From the NCBI RefSeq assembly GCF_030867095.1, contig NC_081830.1:34517832-34581831 (forward strand): a stretch of 64,000 nucleotides of DNA, in the 5' to 3' direction. Made by a program: the position numbers and the translations under genes. Below are positions 34,905 through 46,143 of the stretch, piece by piece (the first letter of the stretch is position 1; every line of letters starts with the position of its first letter). Source of the DNA: Alligator mississippiensis (Eukaryota > Chordata > Crocodylia > Alligatoridae). A model generated the notes under the pieces. The model saw only the letters and a program-made list of their open reading frames with translations, made no database searches and was not told the origin of the DNA.

Positions 34905-35994
34905 TAGGCCTGTGAGAAGTGGTTAGTATTTGCTGTGGATTTGGACTTGAGGGAGAGTGATTTGATTCGGTGATTCAAATCACTGTCCTGAATTGATTTC
35001 ACCAAATCTGCTGAATTTCTGAATCAGACAGACCCCATCCCCTGTCTACTCTCCCATCCCCATCAATGGCTGCCTTGCCCAGCCCCAGCTCCCAGCTCCC
35101 AGCTCTTTAAAAAACACACAAAAAAGCCCCAAACTCACTGGATCCTGCCCCCCACTGACCTGCATTGCATGGGGGTCTTTGCCATGAGCTCCCAAACTCC
35201 CACCCACTCTCCCAGCACCCTCCATGGTTGCTCTGCCAGCCCCAGCTCCCAGTTCTTTTTTTTTTTTTAAACCCCCAGTCTCATTGGCTCCTGCCAAGTG
35301 GGGAGGCAATCCCTGTTGCCCCCCAGTGCCCCGCACTCCAAGGGGGGGCTGTCATGAGCCCCCAGAAGCCCCAGGGCTGCTGCAGCAGCTGATGAGTGTG
35401 GGGATATTTTCTTTTTAAAGAACTGGGAGCTGTGCCCTGGTGGGGCAGCCATGGCGGGGGATGGGGGGCGGTCCTGGGAGAAGGGGGATTGGAGGGATCA
35501 TGGCAGAGCCTCCCATGCAGCACGGGCAGTGGGGTTCAGCAGGGATTGCCCCCTGCTGGCAGCATCTGGTGGGTGGGGGCTTTTTTTTTTTCTTTTTCAA
35601 AGAGCCAGGAGCTGGGCTGGGCAGGGCAGCCATGGGAGGGGGGGAGCTGGGAGAGTGGGTGGGGGTTGGGGGGTACTCAAGGGGGATGAGGGAACAGGTA
35701 GGGGATGGGGCCTAGTGGGGGTTCCCTCAAGGTCTCTTCCCCACTCTTAGCTCCCTCCTGTTCTGCCCCTTACTTACCAGCACAGAGTCCGGGTCCATCT
35801 CCCTGAGGCAGCAAGAGGGGACTGCCCAAAACTCTGAAGCTCTCTGAATCTTTTCTGAATTGATTCAGAGAGCTTTGAATCAATTCTGACCTTTTTATTG
35901 GTCTCCTGATTCGATTCAGATTTGGAGATTTGGCTACCAAAGTGGGCTGAATCTCCTCCGAATCAATCAGCACCTGAAGCTTCTCACAGCCCTA
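34905..35994. mobile_element. Foldback hAT-like element, 1090 bp, perfect 8-bp target duplication
   Basis: The left end TAGGCCTGTGAGAAG and the right end, read in reverse as TAGGGCTGTGAGAAG, are terminal inverted repeats. They are flanked by the identical octamer GTACCTGA (34897-34904 and 35995-36002). Sub-terminal parts are rich in GATTCGATTCAG-type motifs in both orientations. The GC-rich middle folds back: CCAGCTCCCAGCTCTTTAAA-type blocks at about 35075-35115 and 35236-35270 recur inverted at about 35405-35450 and 35595-35635. No transposase is encoded. Proline- and glycine-rich open frames across it are by-products of the GC-rich repeats. Confidence 0.85.
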
Positions 35995-36002
35995 GTACCT
36001 GA

Positions 36003-36090
36003 TTCAATGTACAGCGTGCACTTTTGCCATTGTCCGAGACAGGATACTGGGTCAGATGGAACATCAGTCTGACATCCCAAAATGTGTTTT
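36003..36090 (+). mobile_element. L3/CR1 3' end (unit B copy)
   Basis: GATACTGGGTCAGATGGAAC followed by ATCAGTCTGAC matches L3/CR1 3' ends and aligns with 10729-10860 in unit A. It continues the fragment at 34425-34896 after the foldback insertion. Confidence 0.6.
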
Positions 36091-36170
36091 TCACATCTGT
36101 ACTTCCATTAAAAACCGGTCTCCATTCATTAAGATTAATTGAGAATACATCAGAGCAACTATGTGTCTCA

Positions 36171-36182
36171 CTTTTTTCACAG
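36171..36182 (+). promoter_or_regulatory. Splice acceptor before the OR10 coding exon
   Basis: CTTTTTTCACAG followed by GAACCATGG places an acceptor 5 bases before the start codon. OR genes usually have their coding region in one exon with introns in the 5' UTR. The tract is conserved in unit A (ending 10947). The first exon and promoter are not recognisable. Confidence 0.6.
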
Positions 36183-36187
36183 GAACC

Positions 36188-37156
36188 ATGGCCACTGAAG
36201 AATTCAAGCCTGTTGAAGAAATGGGGGAAACCAACCAGTCATGTTTGACTGAGGTAGTTTTCTTGGGATTCTCAGACTTCCAGGAACTCCAAGTGCTACT
36301 TTTTGTCTTAGTGATGCTCTTCTATATATTTGCCCTCTTAGGGAATACACTGATAGTTATTGTCACCTTAGTGGACCCTGCCCTTCACATTCCCATGTAT
36401 TTCTTCCTTAGGAATTTATCTTTCCTGGAAGTTTGCTACACTTCAGTAACAATTCCAAAGATGCTGGTGGACTTGCTCTCAGAGACCCAGACAATCTCCT
36501 TTGTGGGTTGTGGTGTTCAGATGTATTTCTTCATTTTATTTGCAATCACAGAGTGTTCCCTCCTGTCTGTCATGGCATATGATCGTTATGTCGCCATATG
36601 CAACCCCCTGCAATACACCCTCAGCATGAACCAGAGAGTCTGTACTGAATTGTCTGCTGTTGCATGGACCATTGGTACTTTGGTAGCCTTCAGCCAAACT
36701 GTTTCAATATTTACAAAGCCCTTTTGTGGGGCTAATACAATTCACCACTTCTTCTGTGAAATTGTTGCTGTGTTGATACTGGCTTCTACTGACACCCACA
36801 CAGATGAAGTTGCTATTACTGTTCTCACTGTTCTCCTCATAATGGTCCCCTTTTTGCTTATCCTCTTGTCTTATGTCTTCATCATCTCCACTATCCTCAA
36901 AATACCTTCAGCGGAGGGCAGAAGTAAGGCCTTCTCCACTTGCTCCTCACACCTAATCGTGGTTTCACTGTTCTATGGGTCAGGAACATTTGTTTATATG
37001 GAACCCACTTCAGTCCATTCTCAGAGCAAAGAGCGATTCTTTTCCCTGGTATATACAGTACTGACTCCAACAGTTAATCCAATTATTTACAGCCTGAGAA
37101 ACAAGGAGATGAAATCTGCTGTCAAGAAAACTATAGGCTGGAAATTGTTCGGTTAA
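36188..37156 (+). CDS. Olfactory receptor, OR family 10 (OR10A-like), intact
   Basis: A 322-residue seven-transmembrane odorant receptor of class II, acting in the ciliary membrane of olfactory neurons through the olfactory G protein. The start is taken at the CCATGG ATG just after the splice acceptor; an in-frame ATG nine codons upstream lies before the acceptor. Visible marks are an N-glycosylation site NQS (16-18), GN in TM1 (52-53), PMYFFLRNLS (69-78), the extracellular Cys 108, MAYDRYVAIC (129-138), Cys 180 and 190, SY in TM5 (228-229), KAFSTCSSH in TM6 (247-255) and NPIIYSLRN in TM7 (297-305). Length and motifs are those of a working OR. SAEGRSKAFSTCSSH and NPIIYSLRNKE resemble the OR10A group. 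Its decayed paralogue is at 10953-11919. The ligand cannot be predicted. Confidence 0.95.
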   Translation: MATEEFKPVEEMGETNQSCLTEVVFLGFSDFQELQVLLFVLVMLFYIFALLGNTLIVIVTLVDPALHIPMYFFLRNLSFLEVCYTSVTIPKMLVDLLSETQTISFVGCGVQMYFFILFAITECSLLSVMAYDRYVAICNPLQYTLSMNQRVCTELSAVAWTIGTLVAFSQTVSIFTKPFCGANTIHHFFCEIVAVLILASTDTHTDEVAITVLTVLLIMVPFLLILLSYVFIISTILKIPSAEGRSKAFSTCSSHLIVVSLFYGSGTFVYMEPTSVHSQSKERFFSLVYTVLTPTVNPIIYSLRNKEMKSAVKKTIGWKLFG

Positions 37157-38949
37157 GAAGTTTCTACATAATGAATATATTATTTTCAAATGTGAGCATG
37201 TGTATTCTTCCCTTAAAGGCCTCAGATTCTCTCCCTTCCACCCATGGGGAAACAAACTAAAGCAAAGACAGAAGCCTTCATTAGAGTCGGTCAATGGCGG
37301 TAAACCTCCTATGTCTTCTAGTAGTGTAAAGAGAGGAACTGTACAAAATCTTGGTGGGAATATTATTGGAATACTGGGCCCAGTTTGCATATCCATCCAG
37401 TTTAAGGTGATATGAAATTTGGACTGTTTTCAGTGGGGGGAAAATAATTTTAACTATATTGTATTTTAGGGAATCTGCCTGATGAAGATAGTAAGCAATA
37501 GTTTGTAGAGAATATGGGTATTAGAAAGCCGAACTCATAGTTGAGATGTATGTAGTGAAGGTAGGTAAGCAACCTGTAATGATCAGCTTAATCATAATTC
37601 AACTGAGATTAATCATTTTCTTGGGCTTTAGGATGAAACAAGCAATGTTCTGTAAAGAAATTAGACTATAATGTTCAATAGTGAGAGAAATGAATTATTT
37701 AAAAAAAATACCACTTTCCAATGTATGTCTTAGATTTTTCCTCTTTTGGAGTCTCCTGGTCTTTGTGCAAGTGAGGCTGGATAAGTGCAATGCTTTCTTC
37801 TACAGTTCATACATTTGAATCACTGAGAACTTCATCACTGTCAATGGGCTGGATTCCCCTCTCCATAAAGCCAGTATGAATTACAAGCAACTCAGTTGAA
37901 GACCAGGGCATTCAAGGCAAAACAAACCTAATGAGTGTAAGAAGAATCCAGTTCTTGATCATCTACCTGTATCACACAGTTACTAAAGTATTCATCTATT
38001 TAAGGTGCCATGTGTTTGGGTGAGATCATCTTGGGCGAATACATGTATCTTTTTCCTGAAGAATACAGATGACTTTTGTGTTCTAGAAAACAATAAATTA
38101 CATACACTGAAAAGACATGATTGTGTGGGCCTCTTAAAATCATTGGTTTTTCCTGCTCTCAATGGTAAAAAAAAAAAAAATAAAATAAAACAATCAGGAG
38201 TTTCCAAAATCTCTCTTAAAGAAATAAGAAAATGGGCTGGTTATTTGAAACTTTGAGTTAATATGCAGGAACCAAAATCTGTGTCCTATAATGGAATAGA
38301 CAGTATTTAACAGTATTTATTACAACAGTATTTAACAGTATTTAACAGTATTTATTATAACAGTATTTATTTAAATTTCTGTTAACGCTGTTCCTATACA
38401 TAACACTACCCATCTTATGGGACCATTGTAGAAAGTGACGCTTTGGTCAAAGTTCAAGAGGAGGCAACGGTACCTAACCAACTGATTTCAAACATTATTC
38501 TATGTCATGAGACTGTTGCACTAAGTATTTTTCTGGAAATGTTCTGCAAGGGAGGACGTTAAAGGCCACCATGTTGTCATTACACATTGCCACCTCTCAC
38601 ATAGCACCTTATTAAGAACAGGCCAGACCAGGGTTTTGGAAATGGGGAAGACATTTTCTGGTGGAATTCTCATAATTAAATGTCCTAAGAAACTGAAATC
38701 GTTAAATGCTTATCACCCATAGGGTTACTTCGGTCTCTAAGTCAGAGGACCCATTCCTCTCATCCATCCTGAGGACTAGGCCTTGTAACAGCTAGCACAT
38801 TGCTCCAGGTTCTTGCCTGCTCTCAGCTCTTCATTCAATAACAATTATACAAGCCCTCCTTTTCCATATGCCCTGCAAAGCAAAAGAAAACAGAAATATT
38901 GTCTCTGTGATTTGACAATGATATACACAAGCCCTTTATACAACCATCT
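37157..38949. other. Gene-free stretch with a short minisatellite
   Basis: The first 590 bases continue the A/B homology downstream of the OR. A minisatellite of CAGTATTTA(A/T) units lies at 38301-38370. No gene is supported. Confidence 0.5.
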
Positions 38950-39135
38950 GAATTGGAATAGACTCCCAATTTAGGTAGTGTAGGCACCTACGCTGGAGAT
39001 CTTCAAAGTGGGACTGGACGTACACCTGGCTGGGGTTATTTGACCCCAGCAGTCTTTCCTGCCCAGAGCAGTGGGGGGCTGGACCCAATGATGTCACAAG
39101 GTCCCTTCCAGTGCTAAACTTCTGTGAATCTGTGA
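38950..39135 (+). mobile_element. CR1 3' end, plus strand
   Basis: ATTGGAATAGACTCCCAATT, then CTTCAAAGTGGGACTGGAC, GGGGTTATTTGACCCCAGCA and ACAAGGTCCCTTCCAG are the end of CR1 ORF2 and the 3' UTR read in sense. It is strongly 5'-truncated, and the octamer tail is weak (CTGTGAATCTGTGA). Confidence 0.8.
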
Positions 39136-39471
39136 CCTGAACCTGGTGGCGAGCAAGACCAAGTTAAATACCCCAAAGCTCCCATTAGCATCTGAGGGTG
39201 GTTTTATAGAGAATAAATGCTTTTGGTCTGTCACATGCCAAGCGTTAATGCCCTCTTTAAGGTTCACTGCTCATACCTGCTGCAGGAGAGCTAGTGATCA
39301 GGGGTATAGCTAGGAGCTGCAAGCTTGCTCCATGCTTTCCCTGCTTGCCAGCTCCCAGGCCACAGCATTGGCTAGGGGAGAGGTAAAGAAGGGACACCTA
39401 TACCATTTGGATTGCCCTTGTACCCCCTGATACCCTTTCCACCTCTGGACAAGGGTGGAGAGGGTATGGGA

Positions 39472-39474
<3 letters not shown>

Positions 39475-39548
<74 letters not shown>

Positions 39549-39550
39549 AG

Positions 39551-39585
<35 letters not shown>

Positions 39586-39586
39586 T
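39475..39586. repeat. GT/GA compound microsatellite
   Basis: (GT)n to about 39507, then (GA)n with few interruptions to 39586. Arg-Glu and Leu-Ser repeat frames across it are artefacts. Confidence 0.95.
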
Positions 39587-40411
39587 TGAGGTCTGGGGGC
39601 ACTGGGGGCTGGGGGGGTTCTTTCGTTCTCTTCTCTGCCTCCTCCCTTACTCTCTGCAGCCCATGCCAGCCCCATATGCTGAATTCCAGCCCCCGCCAGC
39701 CCCTGCTGCCCAGCAGTTCTTCTCCCACTTGCCTCCCCTTCACTCGTGGGGCCCAGTGTGGTCTGGATCCAAGCATGCAAGTGTGGTGCAGACTGTAGGG
39801 AGCCTGAAAGCAGACAGGGAGAGGGAATTGCCCCCTGCCCCACTGCCATTCTCTGGCTGATGAGGGCAGCAGGATGGTGATCTGTATAGCAGGGGGGATT
39901 GGGTAGGTGGGTGATATGGATGTAGACGGGAATGATTCAGGGAACAGAGCAGGTGGCAACCGGGAAGCTCCCTGTTCATCCTCTCCCTGCTCTTCCCCTT
40001 CCTGCACTCCTGTCCCTTCCCCTCCTGCTGCCCTGCTGCCTGGCTGTCCCCAGCTTTCAGTCTAGGGCCATAGAGTCCTGGATGACAACTAGTCCACCTG
40101 GCAGCAGTGCCTCTTCAGATACTGGAGGACCACAAACTGGTCATTTTATCTCAGCTGTACAGCAGAAAGTTAACTGAATTCAAGCTAGATAGCACAGTTC
40201 AAAGATAATCCTGTCTGAAGTGTCATAACTTTAATCAACCTAGAGGGCACATAGCATTCACTAATGAGCCTTCTCTTGTTGTCATTCAAGTCTTAAATGT
40301 GCTTAACATGATCTCATTTTAAAATGTATCCTCAAACCTCAAGTACTTTGTGTGTGAACTTTCTGTCTTACCTCATCACCTCATATATGGATTCAAATGT
40401 CAGAGCTAAGA

Positions 40412-40412
<1 letters not shown>

Positions 40413-40461
<49 letters not shown>
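40413..40461. repeat. CA microsatellite
   Basis: About 49 bases of uninterrupted CA repeats. The corresponding position in the 18.2 kb copy has only a short ACACACACG tract. Confidence 0.95.
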
Positions 40462-40463
<2 letters not shown>

Positions 40464-40654
40464 ACTTCTGGATTTTAATTTTTTTTAAGGGATATTGCCA
40501 TGTCTTACTCTAAACCTGGTAATATCTGTTACTACGTTTTTGTCTGTTTTGATTTTTATGGCAAGGTCAGCTCCCAGACTACTGCACCTGGAAGCACAGT
40601 TTGGGGAGGAGGTGAGCAATCAACAGTAGTGAAAGAACAGGTTAGGGGCAATTA

Positions 40655-40940
40655 GAAAAAGCTGGACATATACAAGTCCATGGGGCTGGTTGGGATACAC
40701 CCGAGGATGCTGAGGGAGCTGGTTGATGTGATTGCAGAGCCACTGACAATCATCTTTGAAAACTTATGGCAATCAGGAGAGGTCCTGAATGATTGGAAAA
40801 GAGCAAATATAGTGCCTATATATATGCAAGGAAGGGAAAAAGGAGGATCCAGGGAAACATGGACCAGTCAGCCTCACCTCAGGCCCCGGAAAAATCATGG
40901 AGCAGATTGTCAAGGAATCGATTTCTAAGCATTTGGAGGG
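40655..40940 (+). mobile_element. CR1/L3-like LINE fragment (RT N-terminus)
   Basis: The frame from 40680 reads GIHPRMLRELVDVIAEPLT, IIFENLWQSG and NDWKRANIVPIY. This is the start of the RT domain of CR1-group LINEs; the frame then breaks. It is an internal fragment of an old copy lying within unit C. Confidence 0.85.
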
Positions 40941-42302
40941 GAAGACAGCATTGTGGGGTCCAGTTCAGCTACCATCAAGAGAAAATGAAAAATACTTTAG
41001 TTGACTCCTAACCTCATGGCCAGATTGCACTGGGGTTGCGTTGCTCTGTGTCGGGGGTGTGCAACTCATTTAACTTCTTAGGTTGAATTCAGTCCACAAA
41101 GCTTCTTGAAAGACAGATCTGGACTGCAAGTCTTCTTGTCATCTGAAGACACCACTTCAGTTGTAGCATGATGCTTGCATTCACTATTCCTGGGGCCTCT
41201 GCATCAACATGGCTTGTGAAGTCAGGGGATGAATGCTGCCACTCCTGCCCCCTTTTTCCCCCTGTCATTAATTTTAGTCAGGCAATGGTGTCTGAAGACC
41301 TTGAATTTGGTTATCGGCAAGGGGTTGGGCAGGAGACCACCAGCAGCAATATTCAGGCCTTGGTTTCCAGATCCATGCCAATGTGGCAGCTTCAGCAGCC
41401 ATGTCAAAAAGCTTTTTGGGTCATCATTTAATTCCTCATGGGCTCCAAGGTGGACAGCCCTGTGTTACCCCATTTTCAATGTCCATCTTGCAGCAGAAGA
41501 TGGTAAGGCTCCATTATCTCCCTGTCAAAAGAAGTGGGAAGTACTCTGAAAAGTACTTTGCCCTACTATGCCTATTTCTGGGCTGTCATGGAGGCAGGCA
41601 GAAGACAGGCCTCCTCCTCCTTGTCCTGGGTGGCATCAGAGTCCTCCCTCAGAGCTTAAGCCTGGATGTTGTTATTGTCCATGAAGTGGCGTGAGGCAGA
41701 GTCATTGCCAGCAAGGAAGTGTGAGACCTCCTCTGAGTAAGTGCTCATCACCCTGTAGGTGCTAGAGATATGGTTGCAATCTTGAGGCCTCTTATACTAC
41801 AGCCTCAGGATCTTCATCTTTGAATGGCTGTGCTGCCAGTGCTGGCCATGTCCCCGAGTTGCTATTTTGGCCACAATATGCTCACTATTGTTGTTGGCTT
41901 GTCTCATACACTGAATGCAATCCAAATAGATATGTGAACTTCTGCTGTTGCTGGCTTCAGCTGTGTCACTGAGGAGCATGGCACAAAAAGGCTAACACAC
42001 TTTCATGCTTGGAAATAAGGAGATTGGTGAGGTTGCATATTACCTGTGACTCTGAGGAACAGAAGTTGGGCCCAAGTCACACAGAGTGGCCACTTGGAGC
42101 CATGGTATGGGTGCCAAAGGACCAACAAGCCCTTTGTCAAGGGCTGCTGTAGAATAACTGGTGTACAGAGGTAATTTGGGAAGTACTGGTACAGCATAAT
42201 ACCTGGTTCCTCCTGGTACATTTTAGTCAGATTTCTACTGGTTTAATAAGCATTAATGTCTGTCTGCTTGTAGTTCATAGTGATAGAAAGATGTTTATCT
42301 TT

Positions 42303-43668
42303 TTATAGATTTCATAGATTTCATAGACATTCAGGCTGGAAGGGACCCCAGAGGATCATCGAGTCCAGCCCCTGCCCCAGGGGCAGGAAGTCATCAGGGA
42401 TCAAAGGATCCCAGCAAGATAAATATCCAAAAGTGTCTTGAAGGCATTCAAAGTGGGTGCTTGAATCACCTCTGGTGGCAGACCTTGGGGGCTCGAACAG
42501 TAAAGAAGTTCTTCCTTATGTCCATCTTGAAACAGTTGCAGAGGAGTTTGTGACCATTAGATCTTGTCATCCCTTGGGGTGCTCTGGTGAACAGATGTTC
42601 CCCCAGATCCTGGTGAACACCCCTAATAAAATTATAGGTGGCCACGAGATCACCCCTGAGTCAGTGCTTTTCCAGGCTGAAGAGTCCCATGGCTCTCAGC
42701 CTCTCATCATAAGATCTGTTATCCTGACCTCTGATTATGGGGGTGGCTCTCCGCTGGACTCTCTCAAGCTTCTTCACATCCTTTCTGAATTGTGGAGCTC
42801 AAAACTGGATGCAGTACTCCAGCTGTGGCCTCACCAAGGCGGAGTACAATGGGAGAATGATGTCCTGGGATTTGCTTGAGAAGCATCTATGGACGCAAGC
42901 CAGTGTTTTTCTCACTTTATTAGCTGCAGCATCGCATTGAAGGCTCATGTTCATCTTGTGGTCAATCATGACCCCCAAGTCCCTTTCATCTGGAGTGCTA
43001 GCCAGCGTAGCACTGCCGAGCCTATAAGCACGCTGCAGGTATTTCTTTCCAAGGTGGAGAACCTTGTGTTTTTCAGTGTTAAACACCATCAGGTTCTCAT
43101 CTGCCCATTTCATGAGCCTATCAAGATCTGCCTGGATCACCCTCCTGTCCTCCGGTGTGGATGCTTTACCCCAGAGTTTGGTGTCATTGGCGAACTTGGC
43201 CAGCGCGCTTCTGAGACCAATGTCTACATCATTGAGGAAGACGTTAAAAAGTAAAGGCCCAAGGACAGAGCCCTGAGGGACCCCACTGGTCACAGGACAC
43301 CATGATGATTGACTTCCATCAACCACCACCCTCTGGGTCCTGCTGTGGAGCCAATTCCCCAGCCAGTGGATCGTAGTGAGGTCGAGGCCGCAGTTAGCCA
43401 GTTTTGCCAAGAGGTGATCATGGGATACCAGATTGAAGGCTTTTTTTAACGTCAAGATATATGACATCAATCTCTTCTCCCTTGTCCAGGTGATGGGTCA
43501 CCTGGTCATAAAAGGAAATGAGATTGGTCAAGCATGACCTACCCGCAACAAACCCATACTTTGTATCCCTCAGGATATTGCCATCTGCTACCCTTTATAG
43601 GATGGCCTCTTTGATTATCTTTTACAAGACCTTCCCCAAGGTAAAGGTCTGCTAGTTCCCTGGAGAGC
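42303..43668 (-). mobile_element. CR1 LINE, 5'-truncated (copy E6)
   Basis: A third tail type (ATTTCATAGATTTCATAGAC, GGCTGGAAGGGACC, GAGTCCAGCCCC). The minus-strand frame 43470-42799 carries [39 protein letters not shown] and IRP/VRPQLEYCIQF. The catalytic block reads FANDTKLWG, so one of the two key aspartates is replaced. C-terminal parts down to the tail are frameshifted. It is dead and belongs to the same subfamily as the copies at 55708 and 60232. Confidence 0.92.
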
Positions 43669-45155
43669 CATGGGGGCTGCTGTGCCTTTTTGCTGCCTTT
43701 CCTCCGCGATGGGATAGACTTTGCTTGCGCATCCAGGATTGGTCCAAGTGGAAATTTAATCCTGATTCCAGTATTTCATTAATTTTCATCTTCATTCAGA
43801 TAGGAGGAGAACATTTATTTAAAAAATAAAAATAATATATATTCATATATTAAAATTGAGAAATTTTGACATGACTAAGCTTTATATTGTGAATCAAATT
43901 AAATGGAATACTTATCTTAACATTAACATTCATTAAACTATGGTGTAAAACAAAATAAATGTTTCAAATGAAAAACTATTCGTGTTAATGTTTTGGAATT
44001 AATTTTGGTCCATGTAAAGTGAGACTGTACTCTAATTGATAAAATTTCTTTTAGGCATCATTGTCTGAACATGGTGCCTTTTCAACAGTGCCTTTGATAA
44101 GCTCCATTTAGGGCTTATGTGCATGATTTTTTTTTTTCCATACACAGAAGACATAAATTGTCTTATAAGTGTTTGATTACGTGTGTTAAAGATTTTCTTG
44201 ACAATTTCCAGCTGTGGTTTCTTCATCTATCACAGTCCTCCCATTAAGTCAGATGATTAGCCCTTTCTTTTGCAGATCTTTTCCCTGAGTTTCCTGCACA
44301 GCTATTGATTTAATACCACTGAAGTCAATGTGAGTATTAGCTGAATTAAAGATTGAATTCCCAGGCTCTCAATTGTTTGAAGCAGACATTATTTCTTAAA
44401 AGCAACAATAAACAATTATACATTAGACATAGACAAATAAACTGCTCTACAGGTGAAGATTAGGCAGTTGCAGACTGTAACGGCACCTCACTCTTTCACA
44501 GAGGGAGAACAGCTAAAGTCTTTTTTTTTCTTTAGCCAACACCTGCTCAAGGATGGATGCTGACAAACAGCAACCAAACATCCATTGGTATATTTAACCT
44601 CTCATGCACTCAGAGGTAAGTCTCCCTGGACTTGGTGAAGTTATCCAACATTTCTGTTACTCTTGTATACCAGCATAAGTGCCATGAAAGTGCCTAGGCA
44701 GAGTTTCACAACAGAATGAGGTTTTATTGTCTTTTCACTGCACTGTATAATATATAAATAAAAAGCAAAAACTAAAACAATATTTTAAATAAATATTTCA
44801 TTTCTTGACTAAAGTGTCATATTTCATCCAAAATGTAGGAACATTTCATTGGAACAGGAAAAGCTAGACTTGAATTACAGTTTATTTAAAAATATTGACG
44901 TATATGCCTTTTAGCAATGAAATGACTCAGTGTTATTTCAACTTGAACTACTCTTATTCACATGGAGAGATTTATTTAGGGACAGTCTACAAATGAGGGA
45001 AATAATCAATCAGCAACTATCCAACCTAAAACTGAGAAGAAAAACAGTTTTCACTGAGATCCAGAACATTATTTATTTTTTTCAGGTGTGTCATGTGAGC
45101 AGAGCTTGGATAAACACAGTTTCTGCCAATCTTCCACATTTTAGATGGTGTCTAT
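43669..45155. other. Gene-free AT-rich stretch
   Basis: No gene, transposon end or RNA recognised. It lies 3' of the minus-strand OR pseudogene and could hold its 3' UTR. Confidence 0.45.
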
Positions 45156-46143
45156 TTATTGAAATGTAAATGAAGAAGAAAGAGATGTCTGAGTTCCTAT
45201 TGAAGTCATATATTTACATATAAACTTCTTCAGGGCCTCTTTCACTTCTTTGTTTCTCAAGCTGTAGATGATGGGATTAACCAAGGGAGTCAGAACAGAG
45301 TAGAACACAGAAAATGCCTTGCTCAGGTCTTCTGGCATGATAGCCTTTGGAAACAAATACACAATCATGATGGTCCCATAAAATATTGTTACCACAATGA
45401 GGTGAGAGGAACAAGTGGAAAATGCTTTCTGCCTGCCTGTAGAGGAAGGGATTCTCAGGATGGTGGCAATGATAAAAGAATAGGAGAGCGTTGTTAACAA
45501 AAATGGGGGCAAAGTGAATATTGAGACAAGTGTGAAAACTGTACGTTCCAGGAGGTGAGTATCACTGCAGGATAGCTGGATAATAGAAGGATAATCACAA
45601 AAGAAATGGTCTGTTTCCCTGCGGCCACAGAATGTTAATTGTGACATGAGAATGCTTGTAATAGTGCTAGCTATAAACCCACTTATCCAAGATCCAGTTG
45701 CCAGCCGAATGCAGAACCCACCATTCATGTGGGTGGCATAATGCAGTGGTTTACATATTGCTAAATACCGATCATAGGACATCATGGCTAGAAGGTAGCA
45801 TTCTGTAGCTGCTAGAAAAGCAAAGAAAAAAAATTGAATGATGCAGCCTTGAGCAGAGATGGGGTCTGTCCGCTGTCATCAGGCTGGCCAGAACCCTGGG
45901 CAAGATGGTTGAAGTGTAGCAAGTCTCTAAACAGGACAAGTTCCCCAAGAAGAAGTACATGGGGGTGTGAAGATGCTGATCAGCTACAACCAATGTTATG
46001 ATGAGAATGTTCCCAGACACAGTCACACAATAGATCATGAGGAATGCCAGAAAGAGAAGTGTCTGAAGTTCTGGGAGATCCCCAAATCCTAGAAGGATGA
46101 ATTCTGTATTAATTGTTTGATTTCTCCAGCCTGTGTCTTCCAT
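45156..46143 (-). pseudogene. Olfactory receptor pseudogene, OR11/OR6-like
   Basis: On the minus strand it starts with an ATG (46143-46141) after a splice-acceptor-like TTTCCTTAG. The first frame has N-glycosylation site NQT, SGNILII and PMYFFLGNLSCLETCYTSTI, and continues to LASLMTADR. Relative to the paralogue at 54215-55207 there is one extra base just after this (45870-45885, within CAGACCCCATCT). After it the distal frame keeps MMSYDRYLAICKPLHY, AFSTCSSH and NPIIYSLRNKE to a normal stop. Apart from this single shift the gene is complete with an intact DRY, so it is a recent loss, or a sequencing error could mimic it. It faces left, toward the OR10 cluster. Confidence 0.9.

Larger units (their letters stand above)
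21190..37745 (+). repeat. Segmental duplication unit B (carries the intact OR10 gene)
   Basis: This is the paralogue of unit A with three large insertions: the CR1 nest (21843-28675), the Penelope-like element (30506-33277) and the foldback hAT-like element (34905-35994). Left of the nest unit B stops at GGAGGCAGGCTGAGGGCA, and right of it resumes at TCCTGGGTGGCATCAG. In unit A these two blocks lie about 20 bases apart, so the 6.8 kb between is inserted DNA. Diverged non-coding sequence shows the duplication is not recent. Confidence 0.8.
40380..42302 (+). repeat. Partial segmental copy, unit C
   Basis: 40430-40570 matches 18190-18350 and 40960-41010 matches 19436-19492. 41030-42300 matches 6330-7830 in unit A and the two halves of unit B. 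It ends where the CR1 tail at 42303 begins. No OR10 follows, so unit C is a partial copy or lost its gene. A weaker match further left (39133-39200 to 17122-17195) may extend it. Confidence 0.65.

Noticed and set aside
35046-35750. Several overlapping proline- and glycine-rich open frames on both strands
   Set aside because: They arise from the GC-rich inverted repeats of the foldback element and lack any recognisable protein feature.
38301-38370. CRISPR-like repeat array
   Set aside because: The units are about 10 bases with no unique spacers, a plain minisatellite in a vertebrate genome.
39372-40007. 211-codon open frame with long Ser-Leu and Thr-His runs
   Set aside because: The runs are translations of the GT/GA microsatellite at 39475-39586.
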